The translations under genes and the position numbers were made by a program. A stretch of 64,000 bases of DNA from contig NZ_CP017181.1 in the NCBI RefSeq assembly GCF_001729765.1, positions 2,852,001-2,916,000 of the forward strand, given 5' to 3'. The DNA comes from Enterobacter kobei. GTDB taxonomy: Bacteria; Pseudomonadota; Gammaproteobacteria; Enterobacterales; Enterobacteriaceae. Positions 23,066 to 33,501 of this stretch are shown here, one piece after another (positions within the stretch are counted from its first letter, which is position 1; each line of letters begins with the position of its first letter). The notes beneath the pieces are model-generated. The model searched no databases and had not been told where the DNA came from. It saw only the letters and a program-made list of their open reading frames with translations.

Positions 23066-23084
23066 AGCGCCTTCTTAATTACAT

Positions 23085-24686
23085 TCAGGATACAACTGGC
23101 ACGGCCTGCGACCGCCCGACTTCTGTTACTGCTTCAACGTGCTCTTTCACATTAAATACCGCGACCAGCCCGGTGAGACGATCCGCCTGGCTGGCCAGCT
23201 GATCGGTTGCCGCTGCCGCTTCCTCAACTAACGAGGCATTCTGTTGCGTCACCTGATCCATCTGGCTGACGGCCTGAGCAACCTGCTCAATGCCGCGACG
23301 CTGTTCGTCCGACGCAGACGCAATCTCGCCCATGATGTCGTTAACCCGCGTGACGGAGGTGACGATCTCATGCATGGTATGCGCCGCCGTATCCACCAGG
23401 GCTGAGCCTTGCTGGACGCGTGATACCGACTCTTCAATCAGGACCTTAATCTCTTTCGCCGCGTTGGCACTGCGGCTGGCCAGGTTACGCACTTCCCCCG
23501 CCACGACCGCAAACCCACGCCCCTGTTCACCGGCGCGCGCCGCTTCAACCGCGGCATTCAGCGCCAGAATGTTGGTCTGGAACGCGATACCGTCGATCAC
23601 GCTGATGATGTCACCAATCTTTTGCGAGCTGGTGGCAATCTCCTGCATGGTGCTGGCAACGTGAGAGGCCTGATCGCCCCCTTTTTTCGCCGTCATTGCC
23701 GCCTGTTTTGACAGGTCAGACGCCTGACGCGCGTTATCGGCGTTCTGGCTGACCGTCGCGGTCAGCTGCTCCATGCTGGCCGCCGTCTGCGCCAGCGAGG
23801 CCGCCTGCTGCTCGGTGCGGGAAGAGAGATCGTTGTTGCCTGCCGCAATCTCTGAGATCCCGGTGTGCATGGCATAACTGCCCTGACGCACATCGGAGAC
23901 GGTTTCCCGCAGGGCACCCTGCATCGCCTTCAGGCTGGCAAAGATCGCCGAAATTTCGTTCTTACCGAACACCGCCACCGGACGCGCCAGATCGCCCTTC
24001 GCAATACTGTCGAAGTGGCTGCTGATAATCGCCAGCGGCTGCACAATCATTTTGCGTGACCAGAGCAGTGCCCCACCGGTCAGTAGCCCCGCCAGAATCA
24101 CGACGACGCCAAAGATCACACCCGACATGTGATAGCTGATACGGCTGTCTTCCTCTGCACGTTGAACAGACTGGTTAATATCCTGCTGCCACGCGTTAAA
24201 GCTGTCGTCGAACGCATCCTGTGAGGCCTGCACCGGCGCGGTCATAAAGTCCGAGAGCTGGTTGTTCTCAAGCCAGGTCGCCTGGTGGTCCAGATCGCTG
24301 TACCACTGTTCAAAGTTCTTCTTCATGGCGGCTTTCAGCGCGTGCTCTTTCTCGCTGCCCGCCGCCTGCGCCGTGAAAGCGTTAAACTGTGCGCCAGCCT
24401 GTTTCAGGCTGCTTCGCGCGGTGGCCATCAGCGCTTTAATGTCATCCGGCGGATAGCTCAGCGCGGTTAAGGTGCCCGCCTTGTTCAGCGCAGTGCTTGC
24501 CTGCAACAGCACGGCACGCGTTTGTGCCAGTGCGGAGCGCTGCTGATTACTCGCCTCAACTTCCTGCAAATTCTGATAGCCATCGCGAAACGCCCAAAAA
24601 GACAACCCGTTACTGCCAACCTGCAACACACCGCAAAGGATCAGAATCAAAAACAGTGTGGTCGAGATACGAATACGATTTAACAT
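23085..24686 (-). CDS. tap: Methyl-accepting chemotaxis protein Tap
   Basis: 533 residues from MLNRIRIS, with GGAG six bases upstream; same length as E. coli Tap. Two membrane helices bracket a periplasmic four-helix ligand domain ([18 protein letters not shown] is Tap-like), then HAMP and the methylation/signalling helices with the conserved hairpin tip [18 protein letters not shown]. Ends PVVS without the CheR-docking pentapeptide. In E. coli Tap works with the dipeptide-binding protein DppA and pyrimidines; the same role is inferred. Confidence 0.93.
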   Translation of the reverse strand: MLNRIRISTTLFLILILCGVLQVGSNGLSFWAFRDGYQNLQEVEASNQQRSALAQTRAVLLQASTALNKAGTLTALSYPPDDIKALMATARSSLKQAGAQFNAFTAQAAGSEKEHALKAAMKKNFEQWYSDLDHQATWLENNQLSDFMTAPVQASQDAFDDSFNAWQQDINQSVQRAEEDSRISYHMSGVIFGVVVILAGLLTGGALLWSRKMIVQPLAIISSHFDSIAKGDLARPVAVFGKNEISAIFASLKAMQGALRETVSDVRQGSYAMHTGISEIAAGNNDLSSRTEQQAASLAQTAASMEQLTATVSQNADNARQASDLSKQAAMTAKKGGDQASHVASTMQEIATSSQKIGDIISVIDGIAFQTNILALNAAVEAARAGEQGRGFAVVAGEVRNLASRSANAAKEIKVLIEESVSRVQQGSALVDTAAHTMHEIVTSVTRVNDIMGEIASASDEQRRGIEQVAQAVSQMDQVTQQNASLVEEAAAATDQLASQADRLTGLVAVFNVKEHVEAVTEVGRSQAVPVVS

Positions 24687-24730
24687 CCACGCTCCCATCA
24701 AGCGGCAAGCAGCCGCGGTTTAATTGTCAG

Positions 24731-26398
24731 TCAAAATGTTTCCCAGTTTTCATCTTGTCCGGTCGGTGCAGCACGCAGGCGAGTTGCCGTCGATTCGGCG
24801 GCAGGCGCTTTATACGTGGCTTGCGCAGTGACCGTATTTCCAGCGAGTGAAGCGAGACGAAACGCCGAGACGGCCATCTTCAGACGGCTCGCCTGGTCTT
24901 CAAGTGCAGCGGCCGCGGCCGCGGACTCCTGCACCAGCGCGGCGTTTTGTTGTGTCACGCGATCCATTTCCGATACCGCCAGGGCAACCTGGTCGATACC
25001 ACGACTCTGCTCATCAGATGCAGAGGCGATTTCACCCATGATGTCCGTTACGCGGGTAACAGCATTCACGATGTCATTCATGGTCTCCCCGGCGCTTTCC
25101 ACCAGTACCGAGCCGGTATCCACGCGGGAGACGGAGTCTTCAATCAGGGCCTTAATCTCTTTCGCCGCGTTGGCGCTGCGGCTGGCCAGGTTGCGCACTT
25201 CCCCGGCAACCACCGCAAACCCGCGACCCTGCTCACCCGCCCTCGCCGCTTCCACGGCGGCGTTCAGCGCCAGAATATTGGTCTGGAAGGCGATGCCGTC
25301 GATGACGCTGATGATGTCGGCGATTTTCTTCGAGCTGTCGGCAATTTCGTGCATGGTTTTCACCACGCCATCCACCACGCGGCCGCCGCGCTGCGCCGTC
25401 TCGGAGGCGCTTTCAGCCAGCTGAGAGGCCTGACGGGCGTTATCGGCGTTCTGCTTCACGGTTGCGGTGAGCTGCTCCATGCTGGCAGCGGTCTCTTCCA
25501 GCGCGGACGCCTGCTGCTCGGTACGGGATGAGAGATCGTTATTCCCCATCGCAATTTCGCTGGTGCCGGTATAGATGGCATCCGTGCCGCTACGCACGTT
25601 GGCGACGGTATCGATGAGCGAACGCTGCATATGGTCAACGCTGTTAGCCAGTTCGGTAATCTCATTGCGCCCGGAAACGGCCAGCGTTTTGGTTAGATCG
25701 CCACTGGCAATTTCACGAATGTGGGCAATGACGCGACCGAGAGGATTCAGCAGGATGTGGCGAATGCCGTACCACACCGCGACCAGGACAATAACCAGCG
25801 CCAGCGCCATCGCCGCCATCTGCCATTTCGCAAAGCGGTAGTCATTCTGGCTTTCCGTAAAGGCCGAGTGATACAGATCGCCACTGGCCTTCGCATATTC
25901 CCCGAGCGCGGCGCCGAGTGCGTTTTGCATCCCCTGCGTGGGCTGTGCGAAATAGGCGTCCATGTTGCCGCTCTCCAGGAACTGGATCAGCTCCGTCAGG
26001 CCAGCAAAGTAGGCAGTGTATTTTTCATCAATATTCTGGCTAACCTGCGCCATAGCAGGCTGCGGCGCGATCTGTTTGAAGGCGGCGTAGTGTTTTGCGG
26101 CGTCAGCCAGGGTGGCGCGGGCATTTTTCAACAGATCGGTCTTCGCGCTGCTCTGCTGATTGTTAGGGTCCATCATCATGCGCGCGGACGAGCGGCTCAG
26201 GTTGATACGCGTTTGCAGCATCAGATCCCACGTCGAGGTGAGTTCACTCTGCTGCAGGCGAAGATCGTTCGAGGCGGCGAAACTGTCCTGGTTCTGTTTT
26301 AATGACGAGAAAAAAAGCCCGCCGGAGATAAGCTGAAGTAGTGCGAAAATGACCAGCACCATCATAAGCATTGTGACAACGCGGATACGGTTCAACAT
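24731..26398 (-). CDS. tar: Methyl-accepting chemotaxis protein Tar
   Basis: 555 residues from MLNRIRVV (ATG at 26396–26398). The periplasmic domain has the aspartate-binding arginines in [15 protein letters not shown] and a [10 protein letters not shown] helix as in E. coli Tar (aspartate, maltose-binding protein). HAMP and signalling domain follow; the C-terminus ends NWETF, the tether for CheR and CheB. First gene of tar-tap-cheRBYZ, 31 bp downstream of a near-perfect sigma-28 promoter. A Csu-like pilus operon, not cheW, lies upstream. Confidence 0.95.
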   Translation of the reverse strand: MLNRIRVVTMLMMVLVIFALLQLISGGLFFSSLKQNQDSFAASNDLRLQQSELTSTWDLMLQTRINLSRSSARMMMDPNNQQSSAKTDLLKNARATLADAAKHYAAFKQIAPQPAMAQVSQNIDEKYTAYFAGLTELIQFLESGNMDAYFAQPTQGMQNALGAALGEYAKASGDLYHSAFTESQNDYRFAKWQMAAMALALVIVLVAVWYGIRHILLNPLGRVIAHIREIASGDLTKTLAVSGRNEITELANSVDHMQRSLIDTVANVRSGTDAIYTGTSEIAMGNNDLSSRTEQQASALEETAASMEQLTATVKQNADNARQASQLAESASETAQRGGRVVDGVVKTMHEIADSSKKIADIISVIDGIAFQTNILALNAAVEAARAGEQGRGFAVVAGEVRNLASRSANAAKEIKALIEDSVSRVDTGSVLVESAGETMNDIVNAVTRVTDIMGEIASASDEQSRGIDQVALAVSEMDRVTQQNAALVQESAAAAAALEDQASRLKMAVSAFRLASLAGNTVTAQATYKAPAAESTATRLRAAPTGQDENWETF

Positions 26399-26429
26399 AC
26401 AACACCTTCTCATAGATTTATTAACGGTG

Positions 26430-26456
26430 TTATCGGCACAGGCCACAGGAACTTTA
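26430..26456 (-). promoter_or_regulatory. Sigma-28 (FliA) promoter of tar-tap-cheRBYZ
   Basis: On the minus strand TAAAGTTC, an 11-bp spacer, then GCCGATAA: near-perfect match to the FliA consensus (TAAAGTTT-N11-GCCGATAA). It ends 31 bp before the tar ATG, and so gives this operon its own class III promoter even though it is physically separated from cheAW. Confidence 0.93.
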
Positions 26457-26481
26457 CATTTGCGAAAGGGAAAAGCGTGGA

Positions 26482-27444
26482 CTAAAACGCGACGTCAACA
26501 ATCAGCGTATCGGTGTAGGTGCCAGCGGGCGGCGTAGTCTGACTGGTCAGGACCTTCGCGGTGTAGTTGTAGGTGCGCAGTAAACCGTCGGTGCTGACCT
26601 GGGACGCGGTCGCGCTGGTCCAGCGTTCGGCACCGCTGCCGCCCCAGCGGTTGGTGGTGGCTTCTTTATAAATGTCATAACTGAGGAAGTTGCTGCCGCT
26701 CACCATACGCCGTACGTTGTTCAGGGCGTTGGCACCATTATTAATGCCAATGGTGTAGGTGCTGCCTTTAGTACAGGTCACGGCAATGGCCTGCGAGACG
26801 GTGGGGAAACTTTGCACCAGCGGCGCGCTGTTAAAGTTCACGTCCGGCGTGGTCATGGCGCTGCAGTCATTGGTGACGGTCATGTTCAGCAGAATACTGG
26901 TTGTTGCGGTTCCCGACTGGGGAGACGTACAAAGGCTTCCAAGACCGACGGCACAGACGTTGTAATTGATGCTGAAGGTCAACAGCACCTGGTAAGGCCT
27001 GGCCGTCACGTTTTGCCCGGCGACGGTGCGAAAATAGAGCGGTATGTTGTACCGCTTTGAGCCAAGCAACCCCAGCAGGGTGTTACCGCTCCAGGTATAC
27101 GATTTACTTATCTGCACTTCGCTACTGCTCGCACAACCCGATAATCCACACAGCCGGGTGGGGATCACATCCGTAATACTCGTGTCGTCGGTGCGTTTCA
27201 GGTTGGCGCGGCTGTTGCCCGAAACCGACGCCGCGGTGTAATTCAACGTCACCGAATCGTTGGTCAGAACATTCAGTACCGCATCGCATGCCACCACCAG
27301 CGTACCGGTGGTCTCCACCTCCCCGGTGCCGCTAAGCGCAAACGACGTGACGCTACCAAACGAGGCATTGACCGTACTGATGGTACACGCCGCCCAGCCC
27401 CCGCAGGAGAACAGCAGCAGCATCAACAGCAGCCAGCGTTTCAC
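26482..27444 (-). CDS. Csu-like pilus tip protein, spore coat U domains
   Basis: 320 residues using the GTG at 27442–27444, whose TG overlaps the usher stop (GTGA); a GTG five codons earlier is possible but lacks this coupling. After a signal peptide (ends CGGWA) there are two spore-coat-U (SCPU) domains, with [14 protein letters not shown] starting the first and [13 protein letters not shown] the second. The C-terminus [10 protein letters not shown] is the SCPU ending. By analogy with CsuE it is the two-domain tip adhesin of an archaic chaperone–usher pilus. Confidence 0.85.
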   Translation of the reverse strand: MKRWLLLMLLLFSCGGWAACTISTVNASFGSVTSFALSGTGEVETTGTLVVACDAVLNVLTNDSVTLNYTAASVSGNSRANLKRTDDTSITDVIPTRLCGLSGCASSSEVQISKSYTWSGNTLLGLLGSKRYNIPLYFRTVAGQNVTARPYQVLLTFSINYNVCAVGLGSLCTSPQSGTATTSILLNMTVTNDCSAMTTPDVNFNSAPLVQSFPTVSQAIAVTCTKGSTYTIGINNGANALNNVRRMVSGSNFLSYDIYKEATTNRWGGSGAERWTSATASQVSTDGLLRTYNYTAKVLTSQTTPPAGTYTDTLIVDVAF

Positions 27445-29825
27445 GGGCCCTCCCGACACACCAGCGGACCGTAGGTTTGCAGCTTATGCTGCGGATTAGG
27501 CCCCACGTTCAGGGTCGCCGTGCAGCGCTTCCCGGCAGGCGTGATCACCTCAAGCGGATTGACGTCGCTGAGATTCTCCAGCCAGGCGATCCCGTCATAG
27601 CCCACCACCGCATTACTGCGCGAGGCTCGCCGCACCTGGCTTCCAACCGGAATCGCTTGCCCGCGCGCATCATGTAGAATGACGCTTGCCACTCTCTCCT
27701 GCTCCATCGGGAAATCCACCAGATAACCGCTGTGACGACGGATGGCAATCCGCCGCTCTGTCTCTTTCAGCCGGGTATCCGCAGGCAGATTCAGCGTATC
27801 AATCCGGTAGCTTGCCGGGTAATACGCCGACACCCCGCTGACCAGCAGGTAACCGTTGTTATTCGTTTTACCCACGGGCTGGTTCTCATAGCTGACGGGC
27901 ACGTCCGGATGACCGTCGGTGCTGATCACCACAAACGCATCGTTGATTTTGTTCGCCGCAAACAGCTCTCCGTCCATCAGGACAATCGCGCCCATTGCCT
28001 CGCCCCACCAGGTCATGGTGTCTCTTTCGCCGTAGCCACCGCCCTGCAGTTCGATGTTGTTATTGCGCCAGCCCAGCGTACCCTGCTGATAATCACTGGA
28101 TTTTGACTGATTTGCCCAGGCCATGTTCCAGCTAAAACCACCGTCAGAAGGCATGGAGTGGTTATAGTTAATCCGCTGCGTGCTGCCCGCATCCGGGGTG
28201 TTCTCAACGGTGACGGCAGCGCTGTCGCGTGCGCCCAGCGGCACCTGCAGCGAGAGCGCAACCGTCCAGTCCCCCCGCTGCTGGTCCCGGCTGCCGGCCA
28301 GGTAAATACTGCTTGCGCCCCACAGATTTCGGCTCCACGAGAGATTCAGCAGCTCCGTTTTTTGGCCGTCAAAGCTCTCTACGCCGATCCAGGCCGCGCC
28401 AATATTGCCGTACTGCCCCATATTAAACGTCAGGGAATACTGGTCCGTATTGCGGCTAAAGCTGGCGATGGGTTTGTCGTTTTCGTCATAGACCGTCGGC
28501 TGGTCATAAAGGGCAAGATTGCCAAAACCGCGATCGCGACGCGTGTGCTGGGTGGCCACGCTGAACTCGCTGGTATTGTACTGGTAACCCCAGTTGATTT
28601 GCCCGCCGTTGTCTCCGCGCATGCGGCTTTGTGAGTAAGAGGTGTTCACTACGCCAAACTGGCCGAGTTTGATCACCGTCCCTGCCCCGCCCAGCGCCAG
28701 CTCCTGCGCCCCTTCCGCATGGCCCTCCAGCGTCAGCCAGTCGGTCACCCCGTAGCGATACGAGCCGCTACCGGCAGCAGGACCGTAGTCAAAATTCCTG
28801 ATGCCATAGTTACGGCGCAGGCTGCCGAGCGTCACGGCGCCGTCACTCAGCCCTTGTTTGAGCAAATCGCTGGTGACATAAAACGGTAGCGTGGTACTCA
28901 CCTGACGGCCCAGCGCATCGGTGGTGACCAGCACCGCATCCCCGGCACCGTTGATATAGGGCAGATTGGTCAGGGTGAAGGGGCCAGGCTGAAGCTGGGT
29001 TGAGCCAGAGCGATAGCCGTTGATAAACAGATCCACCGAGGTAGGCACCGCGGCTTCACCCGAAAACTCCGGCAGCGGCCATGTCACCAGGTCCGGGCGC
29101 AGGGAGAAATCACGTCCGTAGCTAATACCGCCCATCCGCACGCTGGAGGTCCAGCTCAGGGCATCGCTGATCACGTCCCCCGCGCTCAAGGTGGTCGCGT
29201 CATCCTCACGGGTTATCAGCAGCGTCGTGTCATAGCGAACATACCCTTCCTGTTGACCGTCGTTTCCGGTGAAATTTTTCCGGGCGTAGCCGGTGGAGGA
29301 GAACGAGCCGTTCTCGTTGAAGTAGCGGAATTCATGCCAGAGCGACGCCTGACCGCCGATATGTTCCGTGTGGTTGGTATACAGATCGTAATTCAGCAGC
29401 GCCCCGCGCCCATAGTGCGGTTTGGTCTGCGCCGTTTGGGCACTGAAAGGCGTCACCCGGGCACTGATCCAGTCGCGGGGAACGGTCAGCAACAGGCGCT
29501 GTGCGGCACTGTCATACGCCACACGAACCTGACTCAGTGAGGCGAGATTCACCTCGCCGGCGGGCACATGCTCCGGGGGGAGCCCCGCGCGCAGCAAATC
29601 GGCGCTGGAGATAAAGAAAGCGCCGTTACGTTGCGTCACGGGTACCACCAGACCGGTGTCGTAGTGGTTGAGCACGAGGGCAAGCTGGAAAACCGCCTCA
29701 TCATTTACCGCCTGCGCCTGAGGAGGCGGCGGTAAACTGTCGTCACCGGGATCGGCCCAGGTTGTGGTGCTGACGCAAAGCAGTAGCATCATTGCCGGCT
29801 TCAGTTGACGGGCGTCGACTGCCAT
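27441..29825 (-). CDS. Outer-membrane usher of an archaic (Csu-like) pilus
   Basis: 794 residues. Signal peptide ends TTTWA. The barrel and plug can be followed through VDLFINGYRSGSTQLQPGPF and FTLTNLPYINGAGD, with C-terminal domains ending PLVCREGP. Shorter than classical FimD (~850), as expected for CsuD-type ushers. It overlaps the chaperone gene by 25 nt and the tip gene by 4 nt, a tightly coupled operon. Secretes and assembles the SCPU subunits. Confidence 0.88.
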   Translation of the reverse strand: MAVDARQLKPAMMLLLCVSTTTWADPGDDSLPPPPQAQAVNDEAVFQLALVLNHYDTGLVVPVTQRNGAFFISSADLLRAGLPPEHVPAGEVNLASLSQVRVAYDSAAQRLLLTVPRDWISARVTPFSAQTAQTKPHYGRGALLNYDLYTNHTEHIGGQASLWHEFRYFNENGSFSSTGYARKNFTGNDGQQEGYVRYDTTLLITREDDATTLSAGDVISDALSWTSSVRMGGISYGRDFSLRPDLVTWPLPEFSGEAAVPTSVDLFINGYRSGSTQLQPGPFTLTNLPYINGAGDAVLVTTDALGRQVSTTLPFYVTSDLLKQGLSDGAVTLGSLRRNYGIRNFDYGPAAGSGSYRYGVTDWLTLEGHAEGAQELALGGAGTVIKLGQFGVVNTSYSQSRMRGDNGGQINWGYQYNTSEFSVATQHTRRDRGFGNLALYDQPTVYDENDKPIASFSRNTDQYSLTFNMGQYGNIGAAWIGVESFDGQKTELLNLSWSRNLWGASSIYLAGSRDQQRGDWTVALSLQVPLGARDSAAVTVENTPDAGSTQRINYNHSMPSDGGFSWNMAWANQSKSSDYQQGTLGWRNNNIELQGGGYGERDTMTWWGEAMGAIVLMDGELFAANKINDAFVVISTDGHPDVPVSYENQPVGKTNNNGYLLVSGVSAYYPASYRIDTLNLPADTRLKETERRIAIRRHSGYLVDFPMEQERVASVILHDARGQAIPVGSQVRRASRSNAVVGYDGIAWLENLSDVNPLEVITPAGKRCTATLNVGPNPQHKLQTYGPLVCREGP

Positions 29826-30559
29826 TGTTCATCCCTGGCATTAATCTGCGCGCTCATCCGGTCCGGCTGACGAACGCCAGCGGGTATTGGCCAGCTGCGG
29901 GTGCTACCCGGGAGGACGTAACCCAGTAATCCCTCCGCTACGGTGCGTTTCTGTCCGCCCTGCTCCAGTGACACCTGGCTTAATCTGACGTGCACATCCC
30001 CCTGATTACGTACCTGTAATGCAGGCTGTCCTCCCTCGTGGGTCACGCGCCAGCTCAGGTTTCGGGTCTCGGCCAGGGCATGATGCGCCCCCTCTTTAAG
30101 GGTCGGGATACCCTGTCCGTAGACAAACAGCGGAATGGAATAGCGCATCTGTAATTTAAGGCCGATGGAGGGTTCGGCTTTCGCGTCGGGCTGGGGAATT
30201 TCATCAACAATAATGCGGTAGGCTTGTTCGACCCCGACAGGGACTGCGCTCTGTTTGATAAGGCGAATCAGCTGTTTATTGCCTTTCTGAATGGTGACAA
30301 TGGGCGGGCTGGCGACCACGTCCTGCTGCGCGCTGTAGCGTTCGTATCCCCCTTCCTGCTTCCAGCGCACAATACGCACCTGCATCGTCGTTGCGCTGTT
30401 TCCCTGGTTCTGGATCCAAAGCTCCGTGGCGTTGGCATCTGCGGCAAGCCAGGGATCGATGGGCCAGAGCAGAATGGTGGCCGCCGCCTGCGCCTCGCCT
30501 GTGGCCGCGACGCCTGATAAAACACCCGCCAGACACAACTGCCGGAACAATGGCTTCAT
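29801..30559 (-). CDS. Periplasmic chaperone of an archaic (Csu-like) pilus
   Basis: 252 residues with signal peptide ending AQAA. PapD-like Ig fold of the archaic subclass: ATELWIQNQGNSATTMQVRI, a long F1–G1 region with IQKGNKQLIRLI, and YRIIVDEIPQ. Archaic chaperones such as CsuC hold SCPU subunits in a partly disordered state. Seventeen bases downstream of the second SCPU gene. Confidence 0.88.
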   Translation of the reverse strand: MKPLFRQLCLAGVLSGVAATGEAQAAATILLWPIDPWLAADANATELWIQNQGNSATTMQVRIVRWKQEGGYERYSAQQDVVASPPIVTIQKGNKQLIRLIKQSAVPVGVEQAYRIIVDEIPQPDAKAEPSIGLKLQMRYSIPLFVYGQGIPTLKEGAHHALAETRNLSWRVTHEGGQPALQVRNQGDVHVRLSQVSLEQGGQKRTVAEGLLGYVLPGSTRSWPIPAGVRQPDRMSAQINARDEQWQSTPVN

Positions 30560-30575
30560 CGACTCTCTCCCTTTA

Positions 30576-31124
30576 TTACCATGACAAGGTCACGGTGAGC
30601 TGATCGGTATAGGTTCCTGCCGGGCTAAAGCCGGTCAGTAGCGCCACGCCAAACAGCGGCAGCGCGATGTTATTACTGTTGGTATAGGTCACCGGTATTG
30701 CCTGGTTAACGCCAATTTCGCTGTTGGCGGCCAGCGAGCTGCTGCTGTAGAGCCGGTACGGCACCAGTTCTGTTCCTCCGGACCGCTTCATCCGACGGAC
30801 GGATGAATAATTTTGACCGCCATTAATGCTCATGCTCAGCGCCACGCCAGGCGTACAGGCGATAGACAACGCCCCGTTTGGCACAAAGCTGGTACTGACT
30901 GGCGCGCTTTCCACCCCGTTATGGGTGCCAAAATCCAGCGTACCGAGAAGCCCCCCGCTACCGGTGGCCACCGCGCAACCCGGTACAATGGTCGCGCTGA
31001 CCTTAAAGGACTGCGATGTCACCGCCCCCGCAGCAGGTATCAGCAACAGCCCGACGATCAGCGCGAAAAAAGGCTGCACGCTTCCCTCTGCGCGTTTGCG
31101 CAGACCTGTAAAAGGGGCCTTCAT
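30576..31124 (-). CDS. Spore coat U domain pilin, second subunit
   Basis: 182 residues; hydrophobic leader ending AGAVTS, then one SCPU domain beginning FKVSATIVPGCAVATG and LGTLDFGTHNGV, ending TYTDQLTVTLSW. The Cys pair (PGCAV ... IACTPG) is characteristic. Corresponds in position to the CsuA/CsuB linking subunits of Csu pili. Twelve bases downstream of the first SCPU gene. Confidence 0.85.
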   Translation of the reverse strand: MKAPFTGLRKRAEGSVQPFFALIVGLLLIPAAGAVTSQSFKVSATIVPGCAVATGSGGLLGTLDFGTHNGVESAPVSTSFVPNGALSIACTPGVALSMSINGGQNYSSVRRMKRSGGTELVPYRLYSSSSLAANSEIGVNQAIPVTYTNSNNIALPLFGVALLTGFSPAGTYTDQLTVTLSW

Positions 31125-31136
31125 GGCAGGGCAGAT

Positions 31137-31709
31137 CTAATAGGTCACGCTGACGTTAATCGTGTCGGTATAGGTGCCGGGTACCACCGTTACGCTGTTC
31201 CCGCCTCCGGTAATGCGGCCGTACAGGGTATAACTGTCGACCCCACCTGCCGTAGACGCGATCGGCAACGCGGTGTTATTGGCAATCACAGAGTTGAACC
31301 CGCTGTCGCTGTACAGGCTATACGCCACGCCCTGTGCCGCGTTGGCCGTATTGACCAGGTAGCGCTCAGGCGTCCCTGGCGACCCCACCACGGAGCCAGG
31401 GGCGGTGGAATGGGTATTGCCGGTTATCGCGACCGTATAGCTGGCGGTCGTACACTGGACGGTAAAGGTGTTTCCGCCGCTGGCGCCGCTCAACTGCGTC
31501 GTAAGGGTGGAAAACGTTGCGGGATGGGTACCAAAATCGAGCGTCCCGAAGTTAATACCACTTTGCGTGGGCGATCCGTTTATCAGGCAGCCGTTTGTCA
31601 GCGTCAGCGTCGCCCCGATGGTGCCGCTACTGGTAACGGCCAGTGCCTGATTAACTACGGTCGTAGTCAGTAATGTGCCTGCACAGATCAAAAGGAGTTT
31701 TCTTTTCAT
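31137..31709 (-). CDS. Spore coat U domain pilin, probable major subunit
   Basis: 190 residues; signal peptide ends NQALA. One SCPU domain: ATLTLTNGCLINGSP, GTLDFGTHPATF, FTVQCTTASYTVAI, ending TYTDTINVSVTY. First gene of a five-gene operon (pilin, pilin, chaperone, usher, tip), strong GGAGGG ribosome site, so it is the likely shaft protein (CsuA/B equivalent). Acinetobacter Csu pili drive attachment to abiotic surfaces; the same use is inferred. Confidence 0.86.
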   Translation of the reverse strand: MKRKLLLICAGTLLTTTVVNQALAVTSSGTIGATLTLTNGCLINGSPTQSGINFGTLDFGTHPATFSTLTTQLSGASGGNTFTVQCTTASYTVAITGNTHSTAPGSVVGSPGTPERYLVNTANAAQGVAYSLYSDSGFNSVIANNTALPIASTAGGVDSYTLYGRITGGGNSVTVVPGTYTDTINVSVTY

Positions 31710-32138
31710 TTACCACCCTCCAGAAGACGCCTCCGTTCCCTTGCAACATTTTATTTTTAACGTTCAAGATGTTAGCCCCGCTTAACGTTCCTCTGAGGGG
31801 GTTATTGAGAATTTAGTTTACGGATATCGCTTCGACCACCCGACGCAGGGTAGTCACAACCTATGTCTTATTGACAGCATTTATATTTTAAAAACAGAAA
31901 GTTAAACCGAAATAAAAGAATATTCGGGCGCGCAGGCTGAGGATATATCCGCAAAAGTGTGATAAGCGTCACAATATATCGTCTGCACATTAACAACAAA
32001 ATTAATAAAACTTAAAAACTTGTTGTATCCCCCTACGCTTTGCGTCAATTTATGTGCCGAATAATTTCCCGCGCAGTAATAAAAAATCTATATGTATCGG
32101 CGCGGGCGACATCTAAAGCGCATAGAGGGTCTTTTTTC
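31710..32138. promoter_or_regulatory. Divergent promoter region, Csu-like operon / symporter
   Basis: About 430 bp, A+T-rich, with no gene recognised. Contains one strong CRP site (listed separately) nearer the symporter. The Csu-like operon promoter should lie in the first ~150 bp; no sigma-28 motif seen there. Confidence 0.5.
31958..31973. promoter_or_regulatory. CRP-binding site
   Basis: TGTGATAAGCGTCACA is a perfect TGTGA-N6-TCACA palindrome, 166 bp before the symporter start. Suits catabolite activation of a carboxylate/amino-acid uptake gene; it could also influence the divergent pilus operon. Confidence 0.8.
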
Positions 32139-33398
32139 GTGGCAAGTGCAAACAAACTCACACTCTTCATCGTGATATTCATGCTGGCGGGTATTCTTTC
32201 AGGGGCAGCAATTCATGAATACGCATCTGCGGATGCCATTAAAGCCTGGTCGGATAATATTACCCTGCTGACCGACATCTTCCTTCGTCTGATCAAAATG
32301 GTTATTGCACCCTTGGTCTTCAGTACGCTGACCGTCGGCATTATGAAACTGGGCGAAACCTCCACCATTGGCCGCGTTGGCGGTAAAGCGATGGTGTGGT
32401 TTATCAGCTCATCGGTGCTCTCCATTCTGGTCGGACTGTTTATCGTCACGCTGGAGCATCCGGGAAGTGGTCTGAACCTGACGATCCCAACCGAAGCGGT
32501 AGATACCGGTCTGGCCGTTGGAGGCATGACGCTGAAAGCGTTTCTGTCTCACACTATTCCAACCAGTATCGCAGGCGCGATGTCGAACAATGAGATCCTG
32601 CAGATTGTGGTGTTCTCAATGTTCTTCGGTATCGGCGGTGCGTCGCTGGGGCAGAAATTCAACGCGCCGCTGGTTGCCGCGCTGGATGTGGTTTCCCATA
32701 TCATGCTGAAGGTAACCGGTTACGTGATGTACGTTGCGCCGCTGGCCATCTTTGCGGCGATCTCCTCCGTCATTGCCACTCAGGGCTTAGGCATTCTGTT
32801 GAACTATGCCTCCTTTATTGGCGGTTACTATGTTGCCATCCTTCTCACCTGCCTGGTATTGCTCGCCGTGGGCTATATGGTTTTGAAAAAAGAGGTGTTT
32901 CGCCTGGTCAGCATGTTGAAAGACCCGGTACTGGTGGCGTTCACCACCAGCAGTTCTGAAGCCGCCTACCCTAAAACGCTGGAGCAACTGGAGCGTTTTG
33001 GCTGCTCACGCAATATCGCCTCTTTTGTTCTGCCAATTGGCTACTCCTTCAACCTGGTGGGGTCGATGGTGTACTGCTCGTTCGCGTCGATGTTTATCGC
33101 CCAGGCGTATAACATTCACCTGAGTTTCTCAGAGGTAACGGTATTGATGTTAACCCTGATGCTGGCGTCAAAGGGGATTGCGGGCGTACCGCGTTCGTCC
33201 CTGGTGGTGCTGGCTGCGACCATTCCAAGCTTTAATATCCCGGTAGCGGGCATTCTGCTGCTGATGGGGATCGACCACTTCCTGGATATGGGGCGTTCAG
33301 CCATTAACGTGCTGGGGAACGGGATTGCGACCGCGATGCTGTCGCAGAATGAAGGGGCGCGGGAAGCGGAAGCTGAGCTGGTAAAGCAGGAAGCGTAA
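32139..33398 (+). CDS. Dicarboxylate/amino acid:cation symporter (DAACS family)
   Basis: 419 residues from the GTG at 32139 (GAGGG ~9 nt upstream; the frame is open further upstream but without a site). Family TC 2.A.23 (GltP/DctA). Visible: the serine-rich hairpin AFTTSSSEAAYPKTLEQLE, the TM7-like stretch LPIGYSFNLVGSMVY, and TM8 with GIDHFLDMGRSAINVLGN. These proteins use H+ or Na+ gradients to import C4-dicarboxylates, glutamate or aspartate; the substrate here is not determined. It sits between the Csu-like operon and cheW, where E. coli has no gene. Confidence 0.88.
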   Translation: MASANKLTLFIVIFMLAGILSGAAIHEYASADAIKAWSDNITLLTDIFLRLIKMVIAPLVFSTLTVGIMKLGETSTIGRVGGKAMVWFISSSVLSILVGLFIVTLEHPGSGLNLTIPTEAVDTGLAVGGMTLKAFLSHTIPTSIAGAMSNNEILQIVVFSMFFGIGGASLGQKFNAPLVAALDVVSHIMLKVTGYVMYVAPLAIFAAISSVIATQGLGILLNYASFIGGYYVAILLTCLVLLAVGYMVLKKEVFRLVSMLKDPVLVAFTTSSSEAAYPKTLEQLERFGCSRNIASFVLPIGYSFNLVGSMVYCSFASMFIAQAYNIHLSFSEVTVLMLTLMLASKGIAGVPRSSLVVLAATIPSFNIPVAGILLLMGIDHFLDMGRSAINVLGNGIATAMLSQNEGAREAEAELVKQEA

Positions 33399-33408
33399 GG
33401 ATATGAAA

Positions 33409-33458
33409 GGGGTGAGGCCTGATGCCCTCACCCCGACCCTCTCCCACAGGGAGAGGGA
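33409..33458. repeat. Double-hairpin intergenic repeat
   Basis: Two adjacent stem-loops: GGGGTGAGG/CCTCACCCC (33409–33434) and CCCTCTCCC-ACA-GGGAGAGGG (33437–33457). The sequence resembles a dispersed G+C-rich repeat found at many 3' ends in enterobacterial genomes. Follows the symporter stop and may end its transcript. Confidence 0.6.
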
Positions 33459-33464
33459 GCAAAC

Positions 33465-33495
33465 ATAAAAAACGGCAAACGGGTTGCCGTTTTGC
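33465..33495 (-). terminator. Terminator of cheW
   Basis: AAAACGGCAA/TTGCCGTTTT stem with T-run on the minus strand, a few bases after the cheW stop. The symmetrical A/T tracts would also allow function on the plus strand for the symporter. Confidence 0.88.
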
Positions 33496-33501
33496 ATTTA
33501 C

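Noticed and set aside
23380-25380. Long near-identical DNA stretches shared by tap and tar
   Set aside because: They encode the conserved receptor signalling hairpin; expected for paralogous receptors maintained by gene conversion, not a separate repeat element.
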